A stretch of DNA of 64,000 bases from Acinetobacter venetianus RAG-1 = CIP 110063. Its GTDB lineage: Bacteria > Pseudomonadota > Gammaproteobacteria > Pseudomonadales > Moraxellaceae. Shown one piece after another: positions 37,468 to 47,239 of this stretch. The stretch spans positions 1,577,043 through 1,641,042 of the forward strand of contig NZ_KB849558.1 in the NCBI RefSeq assembly GCF_000368585.1. The letters run 5' to 3'. A model generated the notes under the pieces. That model was not told where the DNA came from and ran no database searches. It saw nothing but the letters and a program-made list of their open reading frames with translations. Position 1 is the first letter of the stretch. Every line of letters begins with the position of its first letter. A program made the translations under genes and the position numbers.

Positions 37468-37923
37468 TTTGATGATAATTGATATATTGCATCAAATTTA
37501 ATTAAATATTATTAAATATCAATATGTAAGATGAATGAAAATATTCTTCAAAATCCTGCAATCACCTTTGAAATTGCAATATTTATTTGAATTATTACAG
37601 CTTACATTTGATTTTTTACAGAAAAACTCATCTTTGATGATAAAAAATTATAGTGAGTGGAATACTGATGATTTTTCCATCAATACATAGTATGACATAT
37701 TTATTAAAATGAACATCCATACTCAGGTAACAACTTTTTTAGGTGATTTGGGTAGTTGAAAGAAGAATATAAGAGTATGAAAACCTAGCTTTTTATCAAC
37801 GATATATCACTTAAGTTTTTGGAATTGTGTTCTAAAAATATCGATACTTCATTCAGTTTATTGAAATTTCTTAGAACAGATGATTGATCTATATTTGATT
37901 TAAATAGATAGAAAGATCAGATC

Positions 37924-38976
37924 ATGAACACAAAAACCATCGCAACATTTAATCCAGATTTGCCCGTTCACATGACATTTTCAGAGCATGATTGGCACTT
38001 GCTCGCTCAACATTGGTATCCAATTGCCTTAGCCCGTGATATTTCAGAACAACCTACTGCCACAATGTTGCTCGATATGCCTCTGGTCATCTATAAAATG
38101 GCCGATCAACTGGTTGTCGCCAAAGATGCGTGTCCGCATCGCGGAGTTCCTTTGAGTTTAGGCCATAATGATGGTAATGGTATTGTTTGTCGCTATCATG
38201 GTTTACGTTTTGGTGAAAATGGAAAATGCAACCGTATTCCAGCCCACCCTCAACACAAGATCTCTGAACGCTTTCATTTAAAAACTTATGCTGCGCTAGA
38301 AAAATATGGGCTGATCTGGTGCAATCTCACAGCTACATCTGATGCTGTAGCAAATATTCCCGAAATGCCTTACTGGGAACATACTGATTTTCAACAATTG
38401 GTTTGTCCGTCTGTTGATCTAAATTGTTTTGCAGGTCGACAACTTGAAGGATTCATTGATGTCGCACATTTTGCATGGGTACATCCTGATACTTTTGGGG
38501 ATCCAGAGAATGTCGAAGTTCCTGATTACATGACAACTGAAACAACATATGGTTTTGAGGCTGATTACATTAGTAGCGTCGGGCGTTATCCAATAGGTAC
38601 AGATCAACGTGGCAAAGACGGCTTTCAATGGTTGAGACATTTCGAAATCAGCCTACCTTTTACAGCCACGCTGACAATTCATTTTCCTAACGAGTCTAAA
38701 CAAGTAATTATGAATGCCGCGTCGCCAGTATCTGCCCGACAAACACGTCTGTTTGCGCCTATCTGTCGTAATTATGATAAGGATTTACCAATTGAGGATG
38801 CTTATAAATTTAACCTAGAAATTTTTGAAGAAGACCGACTGATTGTTGAAACACAAAAACCTGAATATTTACCATTAGACTTATCCATGGAAGCTCATTT
38901 TCCAGCAGATCGCAGTTCAAGCATGTATCGAAAACTATTGCGAAAAATGGGATTCAGTCCAATTTTTGCAGCCTAA
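37924..38976 (+). CDS. Rieske-type ring-hydroxylating/demethylating oxygenase, large subunit
   Basis: A 350-aa protein with an N-terminal Rieske domain, where the cluster motif is CPHRG-x(15)-CRYHG (about 73-95). The C-terminal catalytic domain has the mononuclear iron motif EGFIDVAHFAWVHPDTF, with Asp and His ligands (about 176-192). It resembles the VanA/phthalate-dioxygenase-like single-component oxygenase subunits that act in aromatic ring hydroxylation or O-/N-demethylation. No reductase gene is adjacent, so it must borrow one. The substrate cannot be told from the sequence. An SD-like AGATCAG lies just upstream of the start. Confidence 0.85.
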   Translation: MNTKTIATFNPDLPVHMTFSEHDWHLLAQHWYPIALARDISEQPTATMLLDMPLVIYKMADQLVVAKDACPHRGVPLSLGHNDGNGIVCRYHGLRFGENGKCNRIPAHPQHKISERFHLKTYAALEKYGLIWCNLTATSDAVANIPEMPYWEHTDFQQLVCPSVDLNCFAGRQLEGFIDVAHFAWVHPDTFGDPENVEVPDYMTTETTYGFEADYISSVGRYPIGTDQRGKDGFQWLRHFEISLPFTATLTIHFPNESKQVIMNAASPVSARQTRLFAPICRNYDKDLPIEDAYKFNLEIFEEDRLIVETQKPEYLPLDLSMEAHFPADRSSSMYRKLLRKMGFSPIFAA

Positions 38977-39000
38977 TATAATTTTCTAAAAACTTATAAA

Positions 39001-39036
39001 TAAAAAAGAGGTCTTTCAAAGACCTCTTTTTTATTG
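39001..39036. terminator. Bidirectional terminator between the oxygenase gene and ddc
   Basis: Stem AAAGAGGTCTTT/AAAGACCTCTTT flanked by A and T runs, lying between convergent genes. Confidence 0.9.
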
Positions 39037-39057
39037 GCATATCAAATTAAATTGCAA

Positions 39058-40590
39058 TTAATCAATCGCAGGAACATAAGTACCAGCAACAATTGCATCT
39101 TTAATACGATCTGCTTCTGCAAGCACAAGCGCAAGCAAGTTTTGAACGTTTTCAAGTGTCGCAACTGGGCTTAAAGTGGTCATCTTCAATGACTGAACAT
39201 TACCCACTTTTGTTACACCAATATTTGCTTCACCACGTGCAAATAATTCATCTGCAACGTTTTGGTTCAAGCTATCAATAAACTCTGTAGGATAACCTTC
39301 TGGCACCACACGGAACAACACTGAAGCGAATTGTGGTTCGATCAACAATTCGAGACCCGCAGTTGCTTTGATATAATCAGCAACTTCACGCGTTAACTTC
39401 ACACCATGATCGATCATTGAACCATAAAGCTCTTCGCCTAATGCTTCTACAGTCATCCACAATTTCAATGCATCAAAACGACGAGTCGTTTGCAATGATT
39501 TAGAAACTAGGTTTGGAACCCCATGTTCTTCATCATAAGCAGAGTTCAAATATTCTGCTTCGTAATGCATAAAGCGATAGTTTGCCTCATCTTTCAATAA
39601 GAAAGCGCCACAGCTAATGCTTTGGAAATAATGCTTATGGAAATCTAGTGTGATCGAATCAGATAACTCGATACCATCTAACATTGCACGATGATCATTT
39701 GAAAGAATCAGTGCACCGCCCCAAGCTGCATCAATGTGCATCCATGAACCATATTTATTGGTAATTTCACGGATTTTCTTGAGTGGATCAATCGCGCCAG
39801 CATCTGTTGTACCTGCGGTCGCAACGACACAAGCAACAATTTTGCCTTCAGATTGAAGATGAGCCATAGTTTTTTCTAACGCATCTGCATCCATTTGAGC
39901 ATTTTCGTTTACAGGTACTGTAACTACTGACTGGAAGCCCATGCCCATCATCGCCATGTTCTTTTGCACAGAGAAATGTGCATTTTCAGAACAAATGACT
40001 TTGACGTTTCTCATTGCTTCAGCTGGAACACCATCACGCTGAACAGACCATGGCTTACCATTTTCGTCTTTCCAGTTTTTCGAGATACACCAGTCACGAG
40101 CAAGTAACACACCCATTAAGTTCGACTGCGTACCGCCAGAGGTGAATACACCTGCTTGACCTGCACCATAACCCACTTTTTGGCGAAGCCAATCGATGAG
40201 TTGAACTTCCATCAATGATCCAGCAGGACTTTGGTCCCAAGAATCCATTGATTGGTTCGTCGCATTAATTAACACTTCCGCGATTTGGCTCATCACCATA
40301 GTTGGGCAGTGTAAATGTGCGAGTGAATGTGGATGATGTACTTTTAAGCTTTTATTGAGAAAAAGCTCAACCATACGTTGTAATGATTGCTGTACACCCA
40401 AACCTTCTTTTGAAGGATTAAAAGAAATTGCTGCTCGCAAATCTTTAATGCTTCCGCCCGTGTACATTTTGTCATTTTGCAACCATGCTGAAACGGCATT
40501 TACCGCCTCGCCCATTGCTGACTGATAGTCAGCAATAGATTGAGCATCATTGCAGAGTAACGCTTTACGATGTTCTGCAAAATCAACCAT
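39058..40590 (-). CDS. ddc: L-2,4-diaminobutyrate decarboxylase
   Basis: A 510-aa PLP-dependent group II decarboxylase. The PLP lysine lies in [17 protein letters not shown] (about residue 312), with HIDAAWGGA and [14 protein letters not shown] upstream and STGGTQSNL-type [12 protein letters not shown] near 155. It converts L-2,4-diaminobutyrate to 1,3-diaminopropane, a polyamine made by Acinetobacter that affects surface motility and virulence. It is encoded directly after dat with a 3-bp gap, so the two are surely co-transcribed. Confidence 0.96.
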   Translation of the reverse strand: MVDFAEHRKALLCNDAQSIADYQSAMGEAVNAVSAWLQNDKMYTGGSIKDLRAAISFNPSKEGLGVQQSLQRMVELFLNKSLKVHHPHSLAHLHCPTMVMSQIAEVLINATNQSMDSWDQSPAGSLMEVQLIDWLRQKVGYGAGQAGVFTSGGTQSNLMGVLLARDWCISKNWKDENGKPWSVQRDGVPAEAMRNVKVICSENAHFSVQKNMAMMGMGFQSVVTVPVNENAQMDADALEKTMAHLQSEGKIVACVVATAGTTDAGAIDPLKKIREITNKYGSWMHIDAAWGGALILSNDHRAMLDGIELSDSITLDFHKHYFQSISCGAFLLKDEANYRFMHYEAEYLNSAYDEEHGVPNLVSKSLQTTRRFDALKLWMTVEALGEELYGSMIDHGVKLTREVADYIKATAGLELLIEPQFASVLFRVVPEGYPTEFIDSLNQNVADELFARGEANIGVTKVGNVQSLKMTTLSPVATLENVQNLLALVLAEADRIKDAIVAGTYVPAID

Positions 40591-40593
40591 GGT

Positions 40594-41964
40594 TTAGCCT
40601 CGTACTGCTTTTAATGCTTCAGCAATCGCTTTCTTAAAGCGAGCAATGACTTCAACACATTCGTCTTGATTGATGATTAACGGGCAAAGTAAACGAATTA
40701 CTGTACCGTTACGACCACCTTTCTCAAGCAATAATTTGTTGTTGAAACATGCTGCCTGAATTGCTGCTGCTAACTGAGCATCAGCAGGATGAGAACCCAT
40801 ATGATCAGCAGGTTTACGCTCATCAATGATCTCAATACCGATCATTAAACCGCGACCACGAACATTACCAATGCATGGGAATTCTTGAGCAAGTTTTTTC
40901 AACTCTGCTTGTAAGAAATCACCACGCTCTTGTGCATTTTGAGCAAGGTTTTGTTCTTTGATCACTTGCAATGAAGCTAAGCCTGTACCCATTGCGAGTT
41001 GGTTACCGCGGAATGTACCTGAATGTGTACCTGGCTGCCATGCATCAAACTTACGTTTAATACCTAATACTGCCAATGGTAAGCTACCGCCAACCGCTTT
41101 TGACATCACTACAACATCAGGCTCGATTCCTGCATGTTCAAAGGCAAACATTTTACCTGAACGTGCAAAACCAGCTTGAACTTCGTCCAAAATTAAAACG
41201 ATGTTGTGCTTTTCAGTCACTTCACGGATTTTCTTCAACCATTTAACAGGCGCAGTAACAACACCACCTTCACCTTGAATTGCCTCAAGGATTACAGCAG
41301 CAGGTTTTGTTACACCGCTTTCAACATCTTCAATGAAGTTTTCAAAGAAGTAAGTTAAAGCATCAACACCAGCTTCACCACCTAAACCAAGTGGGCAACG
41401 GTATTCATGCGGGTAAGGCATAAACTGTACGCCTGGCATTAAGCCATTTACCGCATTTTTTGCGTTAAGGTTGCCTGTCATAGACAAAGCGCCATGGGTC
41501 ATACCATGGTAACCACCAGAAAAACTGATTACTGAACTACGTCCAGTATATGTTTTTGCAAGTTTAATTGCTGCTTCTGTACCATCTGCACCTGTTGGGC
41601 CACAGAATTGTAAGCAATACTCTTCTTTACCGCCTGGCAAATAAGCCAAAAGCGCTTCAGTAAACGCATCTTTTAAAGGTGTCGTTAAGTCTAAAGTATG
41701 TAGAGGCAAACCACTTGCCAATGTATCTTGAATACTTTGAATCACCGCAGGATGATTATGACCTAAAGCCAATGTCCCTGCCCCAGCTAAACAATCTAGG
41801 TACTGTGTACCTTCAACATCAGTAACCCAGCAGCCTTGTGCTTTCGCTATCGCTAACGGTAATTTACGTGGATAACTACGAACATTTGATTCCATCTGAC
41901 TTTGGCGAGTCAAATAATATTCGTTAGTTGCATTTGCGGCAGGGTTTACGGAAGTAACGCTCAT
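40594..41964 (-). CDS. dat: Diaminobutyrate-2-oxoglutarate aminotransferase
   Basis: A 456-aa class III aminotransferase. It has the PLP phosphate-binding region [17 protein letters not shown] (about 128-144), [36 protein letters not shown] with the PLP lysine in SKAVGG (about 292), and [11 protein letters not shown]. It transfers an amino group to aspartate semialdehyde to form 2,4-diaminobutyrate, the substrate of Ddc. It is the first gene of the dat-ddc operon; upstream is a 466-bp region containing an orphan terminator. Confidence 0.96.
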   Translation of the reverse strand: MSVTSVNPAANATNEYYLTRQSQMESNVRSYPRKLPLAIAKAQGCWVTDVEGTQYLDCLAGAGTLALGHNHPAVIQSIQDTLASGLPLHTLDLTTPLKDAFTEALLAYLPGGKEEYCLQFCGPTGADGTEAAIKLAKTYTGRSSVISFSGGYHGMTHGALSMTGNLNAKNAVNGLMPGVQFMPYPHEYRCPLGLGGEAGVDALTYFFENFIEDVESGVTKPAAVILEAIQGEGGVVTAPVKWLKKIREVTEKHNIVLILDEVQAGFARSGKMFAFEHAGIEPDVVVMSKAVGGSLPLAVLGIKRKFDAWQPGTHSGTFRGNQLAMGTGLASLQVIKEQNLAQNAQERGDFLQAELKKLAQEFPCIGNVRGRGLMIGIEIIDERKPADHMGSHPADAQLAAAIQAACFNNKLLLEKGGRNGTVIRLLCPLIINQDECVEVIARFKKAIAEALKAVRG

Positions 41965-42145
41965 ATCGAATTACCATCTCTGATATGGGTAAAAGAAATA
42001 AGTCTGGTGACTTGTGGTCGTTTGACTCGGTGCTTTTTAGATTCTAGTACAGACACAATGTTTTATATCTTTTAACTAGGTGCGAGATGATACCTAATTT
42101 TTAAAGAAAATAAACACTTTTTATGCCCCACATTCATCTAATATT

Positions 42146-42227
42146 ATTGAAAAAATGTTTCTTTCAATGAACTATGATGAATTATCATCATACTATGTGA
42201 CAAGCTTAAGAAAGTAAGCTTTTTTTA
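42146..42227 (+). other. Three hairpins ending in an orphan intrinsic terminator, dat/SIMPL intergenic region
   Basis: Between the divergent dat and SIMPL genes, three stem-loops lie in a row on the plus strand. They are ATTGAAA/TTTCAAT (42146-42168), ATGATGA/TCATCAT (42174-42191) and AAGCTTA/TAAGCTT (42202-42221) followed by T7. There is no plus-strand gene upstream to terminate. A -10-like TAATAT lies at 42139-42144 but the -35 is poor. It could be a short sRNA, a premature stop for antisense RNA, or structure in the dat leader. The remaining AT-rich sequence in 41965-42430 shows no gene. Confidence 0.4.
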
Positions 42228-42430
42228 TCTGGGTCTTGGTTTTTAGATAAATGGTCAAATAAACAAATATAACCATATAATTATTAATGTTTTTTATTTT
42301 AATTTTATGTTGCAAAACATAGATAATCTCTTACAAAGAAACCACAAAATATGCAGAAGTTCCCCATCAGTTCATTTTAGGATCAAAGCTGTAAAAATAA
42401 TTTTTTAATAGAAATTCTAAGGAAAATTTT

Positions 42431-43132
42431 ATGCGTAATTTAGCACTCGCGACGTTGATGATTGGCGCGACCCTTAGCCCAAAACTTTTTGCTCAAGAGA
42501 CCAACGATTTGAACTATAACGTTGTAAATATTCAGGCAGATGCTTCGCGCCAAGTTGCCAACGATGAAATGCAAGCTGTTTTATATATTGAGAAAAGTAA
42601 TAAACAACCTGCTGAACTTTCTAATCAGATCAATCAGCTGATGAATCAAGCGCAAGCGATTGCTCGTAAATATCCGCAAGTTAAGGTGGAAACAGGTGCT
42701 CAAAGCACATATCCAATTTATGATAATGACAGTAGAAAGCTAAAAGAATGGCGTGCTCGTGCAGAGATTCAACTTGAAAGTAAAGATTTCAAAGCTGCAA
42801 GCCAATTGGTAAGCGAATTGCAACAAAACTTTCAGACCCAATCCATCAACTTTACTGTATCTGATGAACAGCGAAAGAAAGTTGAAAATGAATTGATGAT
42901 TGAAGCTTCAAAAAACTTTCAACAACGCGCGCAAGCCATTACTCAGGCTTGGAATAAAGCACAATACAATTTGGTCAGCCTTAATTTAAATACGAATAAT
43001 TATTTCCCACAACCCATGATGCGTGGTGGTGTCGCTAAATTTGCAATGGCTGAGGCAGCACCTGCACAAGATATGGCAGCTGGTGAATCAAAAATCACTG
43101 TGAATGCGAATGGTTCTATTCAATTCAAATAA
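42431..43132 (+). CDS. SIMPL-domain (DUF541) periplasmic protein
   Basis: A 233-aa protein with a signal peptide (MRNLALATLMIGATLSPKLFAQ) and one SIMPL/DUF541 domain (about 32-233). It starts YNVVNIQADASRQVANDEMQAVLYIE and ends in KITVNANGSIQFK, both typical of the family (E. coli YggE). SIMPL proteins are periplasmic or outer-membrane associated and are linked to oxidative stress and signalling, but their biochemistry is unsettled. An SD (AAGGA) lies upstream of the start. It is monocistronic and ends at a terminator. Confidence 0.9.
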   Translation: MRNLALATLMIGATLSPKLFAQETNDLNYNVVNIQADASRQVANDEMQAVLYIEKSNKQPAELSNQINQLMNQAQAIARKYPQVKVETGAQSTYPIYDNDSRKLKEWRARAEIQLESKDFKAASQLVSELQQNFQTQSINFTVSDEQRKKVENELMIEASKNFQQRAQAITQAWNKAQYNLVSLNLNTNNYFPQPMMRGGVAKFAMAEAAPAQDMAAGESKITVNANGSIQFK

Positions 43133-43145
43133 ATACAATAGCTTA

Positions 43146-43180
43146 CATAAAAAGCAGAAAACGGTTGTGTTCTGCTTTTT
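43146..43180. terminator. Terminator between the SIMPL and GFA genes
   Basis: Stem AAAAAGCAGAA/TTCTGCTTTTT with T-rich flanks between convergent genes; the minus-strand GFA stop lies next to it. Confidence 0.8.
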
Positions 43181-43640
43181 ATTTATTCAACTCAAAGTAA
43201 TCTTGGAACTCCGCACCCGTTGGCAGTTCATCAAATTCAAACGGTACGGTATGGTTTTTAGACCAATTGGCTTGTGAGTTCATGCAAAAATTCAATTCTT
43301 TCTCAGGGACAAAATCTTGTTCAATCAAACCTAAAGGAATCCACATAATTTTTGGATTACTGCCTAACGCATTAGGTACAGGCGAACCACATTCTGTACA
43401 AAACGAACTGGTAAAGCCTGTTGCTTTGACATACGTCCGAATGAATTGCTGACCTTGTTGCCAACCAAACTGTTCTGACAAAATTAATGTCGCCGTATTC
43501 GATGCAGTCCCACTCTGCTTACGACATAAACTACAGTAACAACGATAGATCGTTTTAATTTTTGAAGTATAAAATTGAAATTTGATTGCCCCACATAGAC
43601 AAACGCCATTAAATTTTTGCTCTTGCTCTAATGCTGTCAT
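43179..43640 (-). CDS. GFA-family (glutathione-dependent formaldehyde-activating-like) zinc protein
   Basis: A 153-aa protein with the GFA/CENP-V zinc-binding cysteines: CLCGAIKF (about 15-22), CYCSLCRKQSG (about 34-44) and FCTECGSPVPN (about 80-90). The family is often annotated as formaldehyde-activating, but most members lack a proven reaction. Its start overlaps the stop of the upstream TetR gene by 4 bp, so the two form an operon. Confidence 0.88.
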   Translation of the reverse strand: MTALEQEQKFNGVCLCGAIKFQFYTSKIKTIYRCYCSLCRKQSGTASNTATLILSEQFGWQQGQQFIRTYVKATGFTSSFCTECGSPVPNALGSNPKIMWIPLGLIEQDFVPEKELNFCMNSQANWSKNHTVPFEFDELPTGAEFQDYFELNK

Positions 43641-44299
43641 AACATTTCACCCGAATGACGTTTGTCAATCGTTTTATATTGATTGCTTAAACCCTGCAAA
43701 GAATTCCACGCTGCTTGTGCCAACATTTCCCGATACGCTTTCGGATCAGCAACCACTTTTTTAGACAACCAAGCGCGACAATAACTCTCAGATGCACCAA
43801 TCACCAATGACATGATCAGCTCGATCGGTATATTTTTAAATGATTCAAAATCTGAATAGCGTGAAACGTGAGCCATAATTTTTTGATTTCTTGTTTTGTT
43901 TTTTTCGCTTAATACCTGTTTATACTCATTTTGCATGACACTGAAATGAGCTAATAATAAAAACTTTGCGAATTGCGGTTGATCAGATACCCAATCGACA
44001 TAGCTATAAATCAATGCGGAAATCACATCTTGTAATGATTTTGCCTCATCTAAATATTGCTCGCGTAAGCAAGCTTGATCATCTAAGGCAGCGAATACCA
44101 ATGCTGCAATGATGCCTTCTTTATTTTTAAAATGATGATAAATCGCACCTACACTACTTTCCGATTTGTCCCGTATCATCTCAATACTGGTGGTATCGAA
44201 ACCGAACTCAAGAAAACATGACAATGCATCTGACAAAATTTGCCTTTTGAGCAATGATCTGCGTTGAGGATATAAACGTTCTAATAATTGCTGAGCCAT
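43637..44299 (-). CDS. TetR/AcrR-family transcriptional regulator
   Basis: The N-terminal HTH (about 17-60 from MAQQLLERLYPQ) reads LSDALSCFLEFGFDTTSIEMIRDKSESSVGAIYHHFKNKEGII, a typical TetR DNA-binding domain, followed by an all-helical ligand domain. The start is uncertain: ATG 44299 is chosen because it gives a normal short N-terminus, while ATG 44356 adds 19 residues; neither has a clear SD. It is divergent from the DUF4442 gene with two overlapping palindromes between them, and overlaps the downstream GFA gene by 4 bp. It probably autoregulates and controls both sides. Confidence 0.88.
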   Translation of the reverse strand: MAQQLLERLYPQRRSLLKRQILSDALSCFLEFGFDTTSIEMIRDKSESSVGAIYHHFKNKEGIIAALVFAALDDQACLREQYLDEAKSLQDVISALIYSYVDWVSDQPQFAKFLLLAHFSVMQNEYKQVLSEKNKTRNQKIMAHVSRYSDFESFKNIPIELIMSLVIGASESYCRAWLSKKVVADPKAYREMLAQAAWNSLQGLSNQYKTIDKRHSGEML

Positions 44300-44365
44300 A
44301 TGCATAGTAAATTTTAAATAGCCAACCGTCGGAACTATTGTGTATGACTTGACCATTATTTGTAA

Positions 44366-44400
44366 ACAGAATTATATTCTGTATTAGAATTTAATTCTGT
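44366..44400. promoter_or_regulatory. Overlapping palindromic operators for the TetR/DUF4442 divergent promoters
   Basis: ACAGAAT-TAT-ATTCTGT (44366-44382) and AGAAT-TTA-ATTCT (44386-44398) lie in tandem, 15 bp from the DUF4442 ATG. They are a good candidate for the binding site of the adjacent TetR protein. Confidence 0.6.
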
Positions 44401-44414
44401 TAGTGAGAAATTCA

Positions 44415-44879
44415 ATGGCTTCAACTTTAGAATTATGGAATAAAGTATCAGCATTACCTGCTGGAAAGTGGACATTCACTCGAATGCTCTGCTTAAAAGC
44501 ACCTTATTTCAGTAGCATTTCCCCATTATTTGAAGAGCTAAAACCAAACTCTTGTAAAATATCGATTAAGAAAAAGCGCTCAGTGCTCAATCACATCGGC
44601 ACAGTTCATGCGATTGCAATGTGCAATATGGCAGAACTCGCAGGTGGAACAATGACAGAAGTGACTGTGCCTGCAACTCATCGCTGGATTCCGAAAGGGA
44701 TGACCGTTGAATATTTAAAGAAAGCAGAAACAGACTTAATTGCAGTAGCAACACCTGTTGAAAGTCATTATGACTGGGATAAAGCTGGAGAATATCTGGT
44801 AAATGTCGATGTACTTGATCAACACAATGAAAAGGTTTTCCACGCAACAATCACAATGTGGATTTCTAAGAAAAAATAA
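44415..44879 (+). CDS. DUF4442 hotdog-fold thioesterase-like protein
   Basis: The start at 44415 (MASTLELWNKVSALPAGKWTF) is preferred to the upstream GTG. The 154-aa protein resembles DUF4442 members of the PaaI/YiiD-like hotdog group: APYFSSISPLFEELKPNSCKISIKKKRSVLNHIGTVHAIAMCNMAE (about 27-72), with the Asn-His and Ala-Glu residues in the usual thioesterase positions. A role in acyl-CoA turnover is plausible but unproven. It is divergent from a TetR gene, and next to a fatty-acid desaturase, which fits lipid metabolism. Confidence 0.82.
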   Translation: MASTLELWNKVSALPAGKWTFTRMLCLKAPYFSSISPLFEELKPNSCKISIKKKRSVLNHIGTVHAIAMCNMAELAGGTMTEVTVPATHRWIPKGMTVEYLKKAETDLIAVATPVESHYDWDKAGEYLVNVDVLDQHNEKVFHATITMWISKKK

Positions 44880-44914
44880 TAAAAAGCCCCGAACATTAAG
44901 TCGGGGCTTTTCAC
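44880..44914. terminator. Bidirectional terminator between the DUF4442 and desaturase genes
   Basis: Stem AAAAGCCCCGA/TCGGGGCTTTT with an 8-nt loop, between convergent genes. Confidence 0.9.
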
Positions 44915-44924
44915 TATTCTGTCT

Positions 44925-46019
44925 TTACTTTTTAAATGGTAATGCATATTTAAAAATACGCCCGACCACTTCACCGAACTGTTTTACAAAACTGGCGTTA
45001 TTATAATGCAAACCATATTTCTCACAGACAGCTTGCACTTTAGGTGCAACTTGGCGATAACGACGTGCAGGAATATCAGGAAATAAATGATGTTCAATTT
45101 GATGACTTAAATGCCCTGTCAAAATATGAAACGCTTCCGAACCCGTCAGATTTGATGAACCGCGAATTTGACGCATATACCAATGTCCACGGCTTTCATC
45201 TTGTATTACCGATTTCGGGAATACTTCAACTTCTTTGGTAAAGTGACCACAGAAAATAATGCTGAAAGTCCATACATTACGAATGCCATTCGCCACTAAA
45301 TTACCTGTAAATACAGGAAGTGCCGAAGGTCCAGCGATCAATGGGAAAAATACATAATCTTTAAAAAGTTGCTTCGCTATTTTCTTTTGGGCTGGTTGCC
45401 ATTCACGTTTAAACTGTGCCATCGTTTTGCGTTTATACAGTACTTTACCCAATTCAAGATTTTGAATGGCAACGCCCCATTGGAAGAGCAAGCTGAATGG
45501 TACGATATACATCGGTTGGATTAAAGTAAATTTGTTCCAACGTTGTTCTGGAAATAGACGAAATACCCCATAGCCCACATCATCATCCATACCCTTTACA
45601 TTGGTATAAGTATGATGCTTAAAGTTATGCGTTTGTCTCCAGTTGTCAGAAGTTCCGACGGTATCCCATTCATAAGTTTGACCATTAAACTTTGGATCAT
45701 TCATCCAATCATACTGACCGTGCATGACATTATGACCTAACTCCATGTTTTCCATGATTTTGGCGAAACCTAATAACCCCGTACCTAATAACCATGCTGG
45801 TGGGAACCATCCAGCAAATAGCAAAGCACGGCCTAAAAAGCTGCTATAACGGATCATAGAGTAGACACGGCGGATGTATTTTGCATCTTTTTCACCCAAG
45901 TCATCTAAAACATCTTGCTTGATCTGATCTAATTCACGAGCGAATGCATCTAACTCTGCGGCAGTTAAATCACGATTTTTTGGATTTTTAAAAAATTCAA
46001 TTTTAACAGGCATATTCAT
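44925..46019 (-). CDS. Membrane fatty-acid (acyl-CoA) desaturase
   Basis: A 364-aa integral membrane desaturase with the three histidine boxes: GHNVMHGQYD (about 94-103), THNFKHHTYTN (about 130-140) and HLSHQIEHHLFPD (about 307-319). Hydrophobic pairs lie at about 60-85 and 165-250. It introduces a double bond into fatty acyl chains using electrons from the ferredoxin reductase encoded immediately upstream (15-bp gap). The pair resembles the Pseudomonas DesB/DesC systems, which are controlled by a divergent TetR regulator, as here. Confidence 0.92.
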   Translation of the reverse strand: MNMPVKIEFFKNPKNRDLTAAELDAFARELDQIKQDVLDDLGEKDAKYIRRVYSMIRYSSFLGRALLFAGWFPPAWLLGTGLLGFAKIMENMELGHNVMHGQYDWMNDPKFNGQTYEWDTVGTSDNWRQTHNFKHHTYTNVKGMDDDVGYGVFRLFPEQRWNKFTLIQPMYIVPFSLLFQWGVAIQNLELGKVLYKRKTMAQFKREWQPAQKKIAKQLFKDYVFFPLIAGPSALPVFTGNLVANGIRNVWTFSIIFCGHFTKEVEVFPKSVIQDESRGHWYMRQIRGSSNLTGSEAFHILTGHLSHQIEHHLFPDIPARRYRQVAPKVQAVCEKYGLHYNNASFVKQFGEVVGRIFKYALPFKK

Positions 46020-46033
46020 CGTTAATTTCTCTC

Positions 46034-47101
46034 TTATAGATCAATCACAAGATCTGATTGAGCTGAATTCACACAAATTTTTAATAACTGAGTGGGTTCT
46101 TGATTGGCAGCACCGTTCAATAAATTTCGTGTCGCACCTTGAGCTTTATTACATGCACATTTATTACAAATACCCATACGACAACCATGATTTGGCTTGA
46201 TACCTTGCTGTTCTAAACTTGATAAAATCGACTGTCCTTTCGGAATCGCAACTGTTTTATTCGATTTCGTCAATGTGACATTAATGAAGCCTGTATCGGT
46301 TAAATCTGCATCGAATTGGCTCAAACTAAAGGCTTCTGTTTGAATCGCAGCAGCATGGCTCAATAACGCTTCAGCTGTCGCCGCAAACCCTGATGGGCCA
46401 CATGCATAAACAGTTGTGTTATCTAAGTTTTCAAGTTGATCTATATGCGCTTGATTCAAACGTTGATCTTGGGCTTGAGTATAAAAAACCTGATAGCTAA
46501 AATTAGGAAAATTTTCTGTAATTTCAGTCAAATAATCGACATAAGCAGCATCTTCATTGGTTTTAACCCAGTACATGAGTTTGACCGTTGTTGTTTGAAG
46601 TTGCTTTGACTGACTCAAACCTTCAACTAAACTCAACATCGGCGTAATACCACTTCCCGCTGCAAGCAATAACAAATGAGGGGTTTGAATATGTTGTTGC
46701 ATATCCCCGTAAGGTTGACCCAAACGTAAAATATTTCCAACTTGACTCTGCTCGACCAACCATGAACTGACCACACCTTGGTCTACTTTTTTCACAGTTA
46801 AACACAAATGATCATGATCTAACTGCATCATGCTATAGGTGCGCTCATAATGGCGACCAGCAATCTCTACAGTGACAGGATGATGTTGCCCTGCTACACC
46901 ATGTTTAACATGACGATTGCATTGCAAAATAAGACTAACCGTATCTTTTGCCACAATTTGTTTTTTTACGATTTTGGCAAGTGGCTGATTTACAGACCAC
47001 AAAGGATTAATTTTCTGTAACCAAAAATTGGTGTCATGACTATTCATTACGCTTTGAGCTAATGAATTGAATAGAGAAATTCTCTTTTCGACTGCTTGCA
47101 T
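46034..47101 (-). CDS. Ferredoxin reductase-type electron donor of the desaturase (FAD, NAD(P)H, 2Fe-2S)
   Basis: The start at 47101 (MQAVEKRISLFNSLAQSVM) is chosen because the 49 codons above it encode an Ile/Tyr/Lys-rich stretch over the palindromic promoter region. The 355-aa protein has an FAD-binding motif RTYSMMQ (about 107-113; usual RxYS), the nucleotide-binding LLAAGSGITPMLSL (about 160-173), and a C-terminal plant-type ferredoxin cluster CRMGICNKCAC with a later Cys (about 306-316). It passes electrons from NAD(P)H to the desaturase, and is co-transcribed with it. Confidence 0.92.
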   Translation of the reverse strand: MQAVEKRISLFNSLAQSVMNSHDTNFWLQKINPLWSVNQPLAKIVKKQIVAKDTVSLILQCNRHVKHGVAGQHHPVTVEIAGRHYERTYSMMQLDHDHLCLTVKKVDQGVVSSWLVEQSQVGNILRLGQPYGDMQQHIQTPHLLLLAAGSGITPMLSLVEGLSQSKQLQTTTVKLMYWVKTNEDAAYVDYLTEITENFPNFSYQVFYTQAQDQRLNQAHIDQLENLDNTTVYACGPSGFAATAEALLSHAAAIQTEAFSLSQFDADLTDTGFINVTLTKSNKTVAIPKGQSILSSLEQQGIKPNHGCRMGICNKCACNKAQGATRNLLNGAANQEPTQLLKICVNSAQSDLVIDL

Positions 47102-47131
47102 GAGCGATAACTCTGATCGTTTTTTAATTAT

Positions 47132-47169
47132 TATACATATGTATATATATTTGTATATACACTCGTATA
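47132..47169. promoter_or_regulatory. Repeated TATAC-N4-GTATA operator between the desaturase operon and its TetR regulator
   Basis: Two copies of TATAC-N4-GTATA (47132-47145 and 47156-47169) lie 24 bp apart. A third overlapping dyad GTATATA-N6-TATATAC (47141-47160) lies between them. All are in the divergent region upstream of both genes; they are the probable binding site of the FabR/DesT-like protein. Confidence 0.6.
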
Positions 47170-47239
47170 AAAATTTACATTTCACAAGTTCATCGACTAC
47201 AGCTATAATCCCGACTAGCTTACTTATATTTTGAAAACA

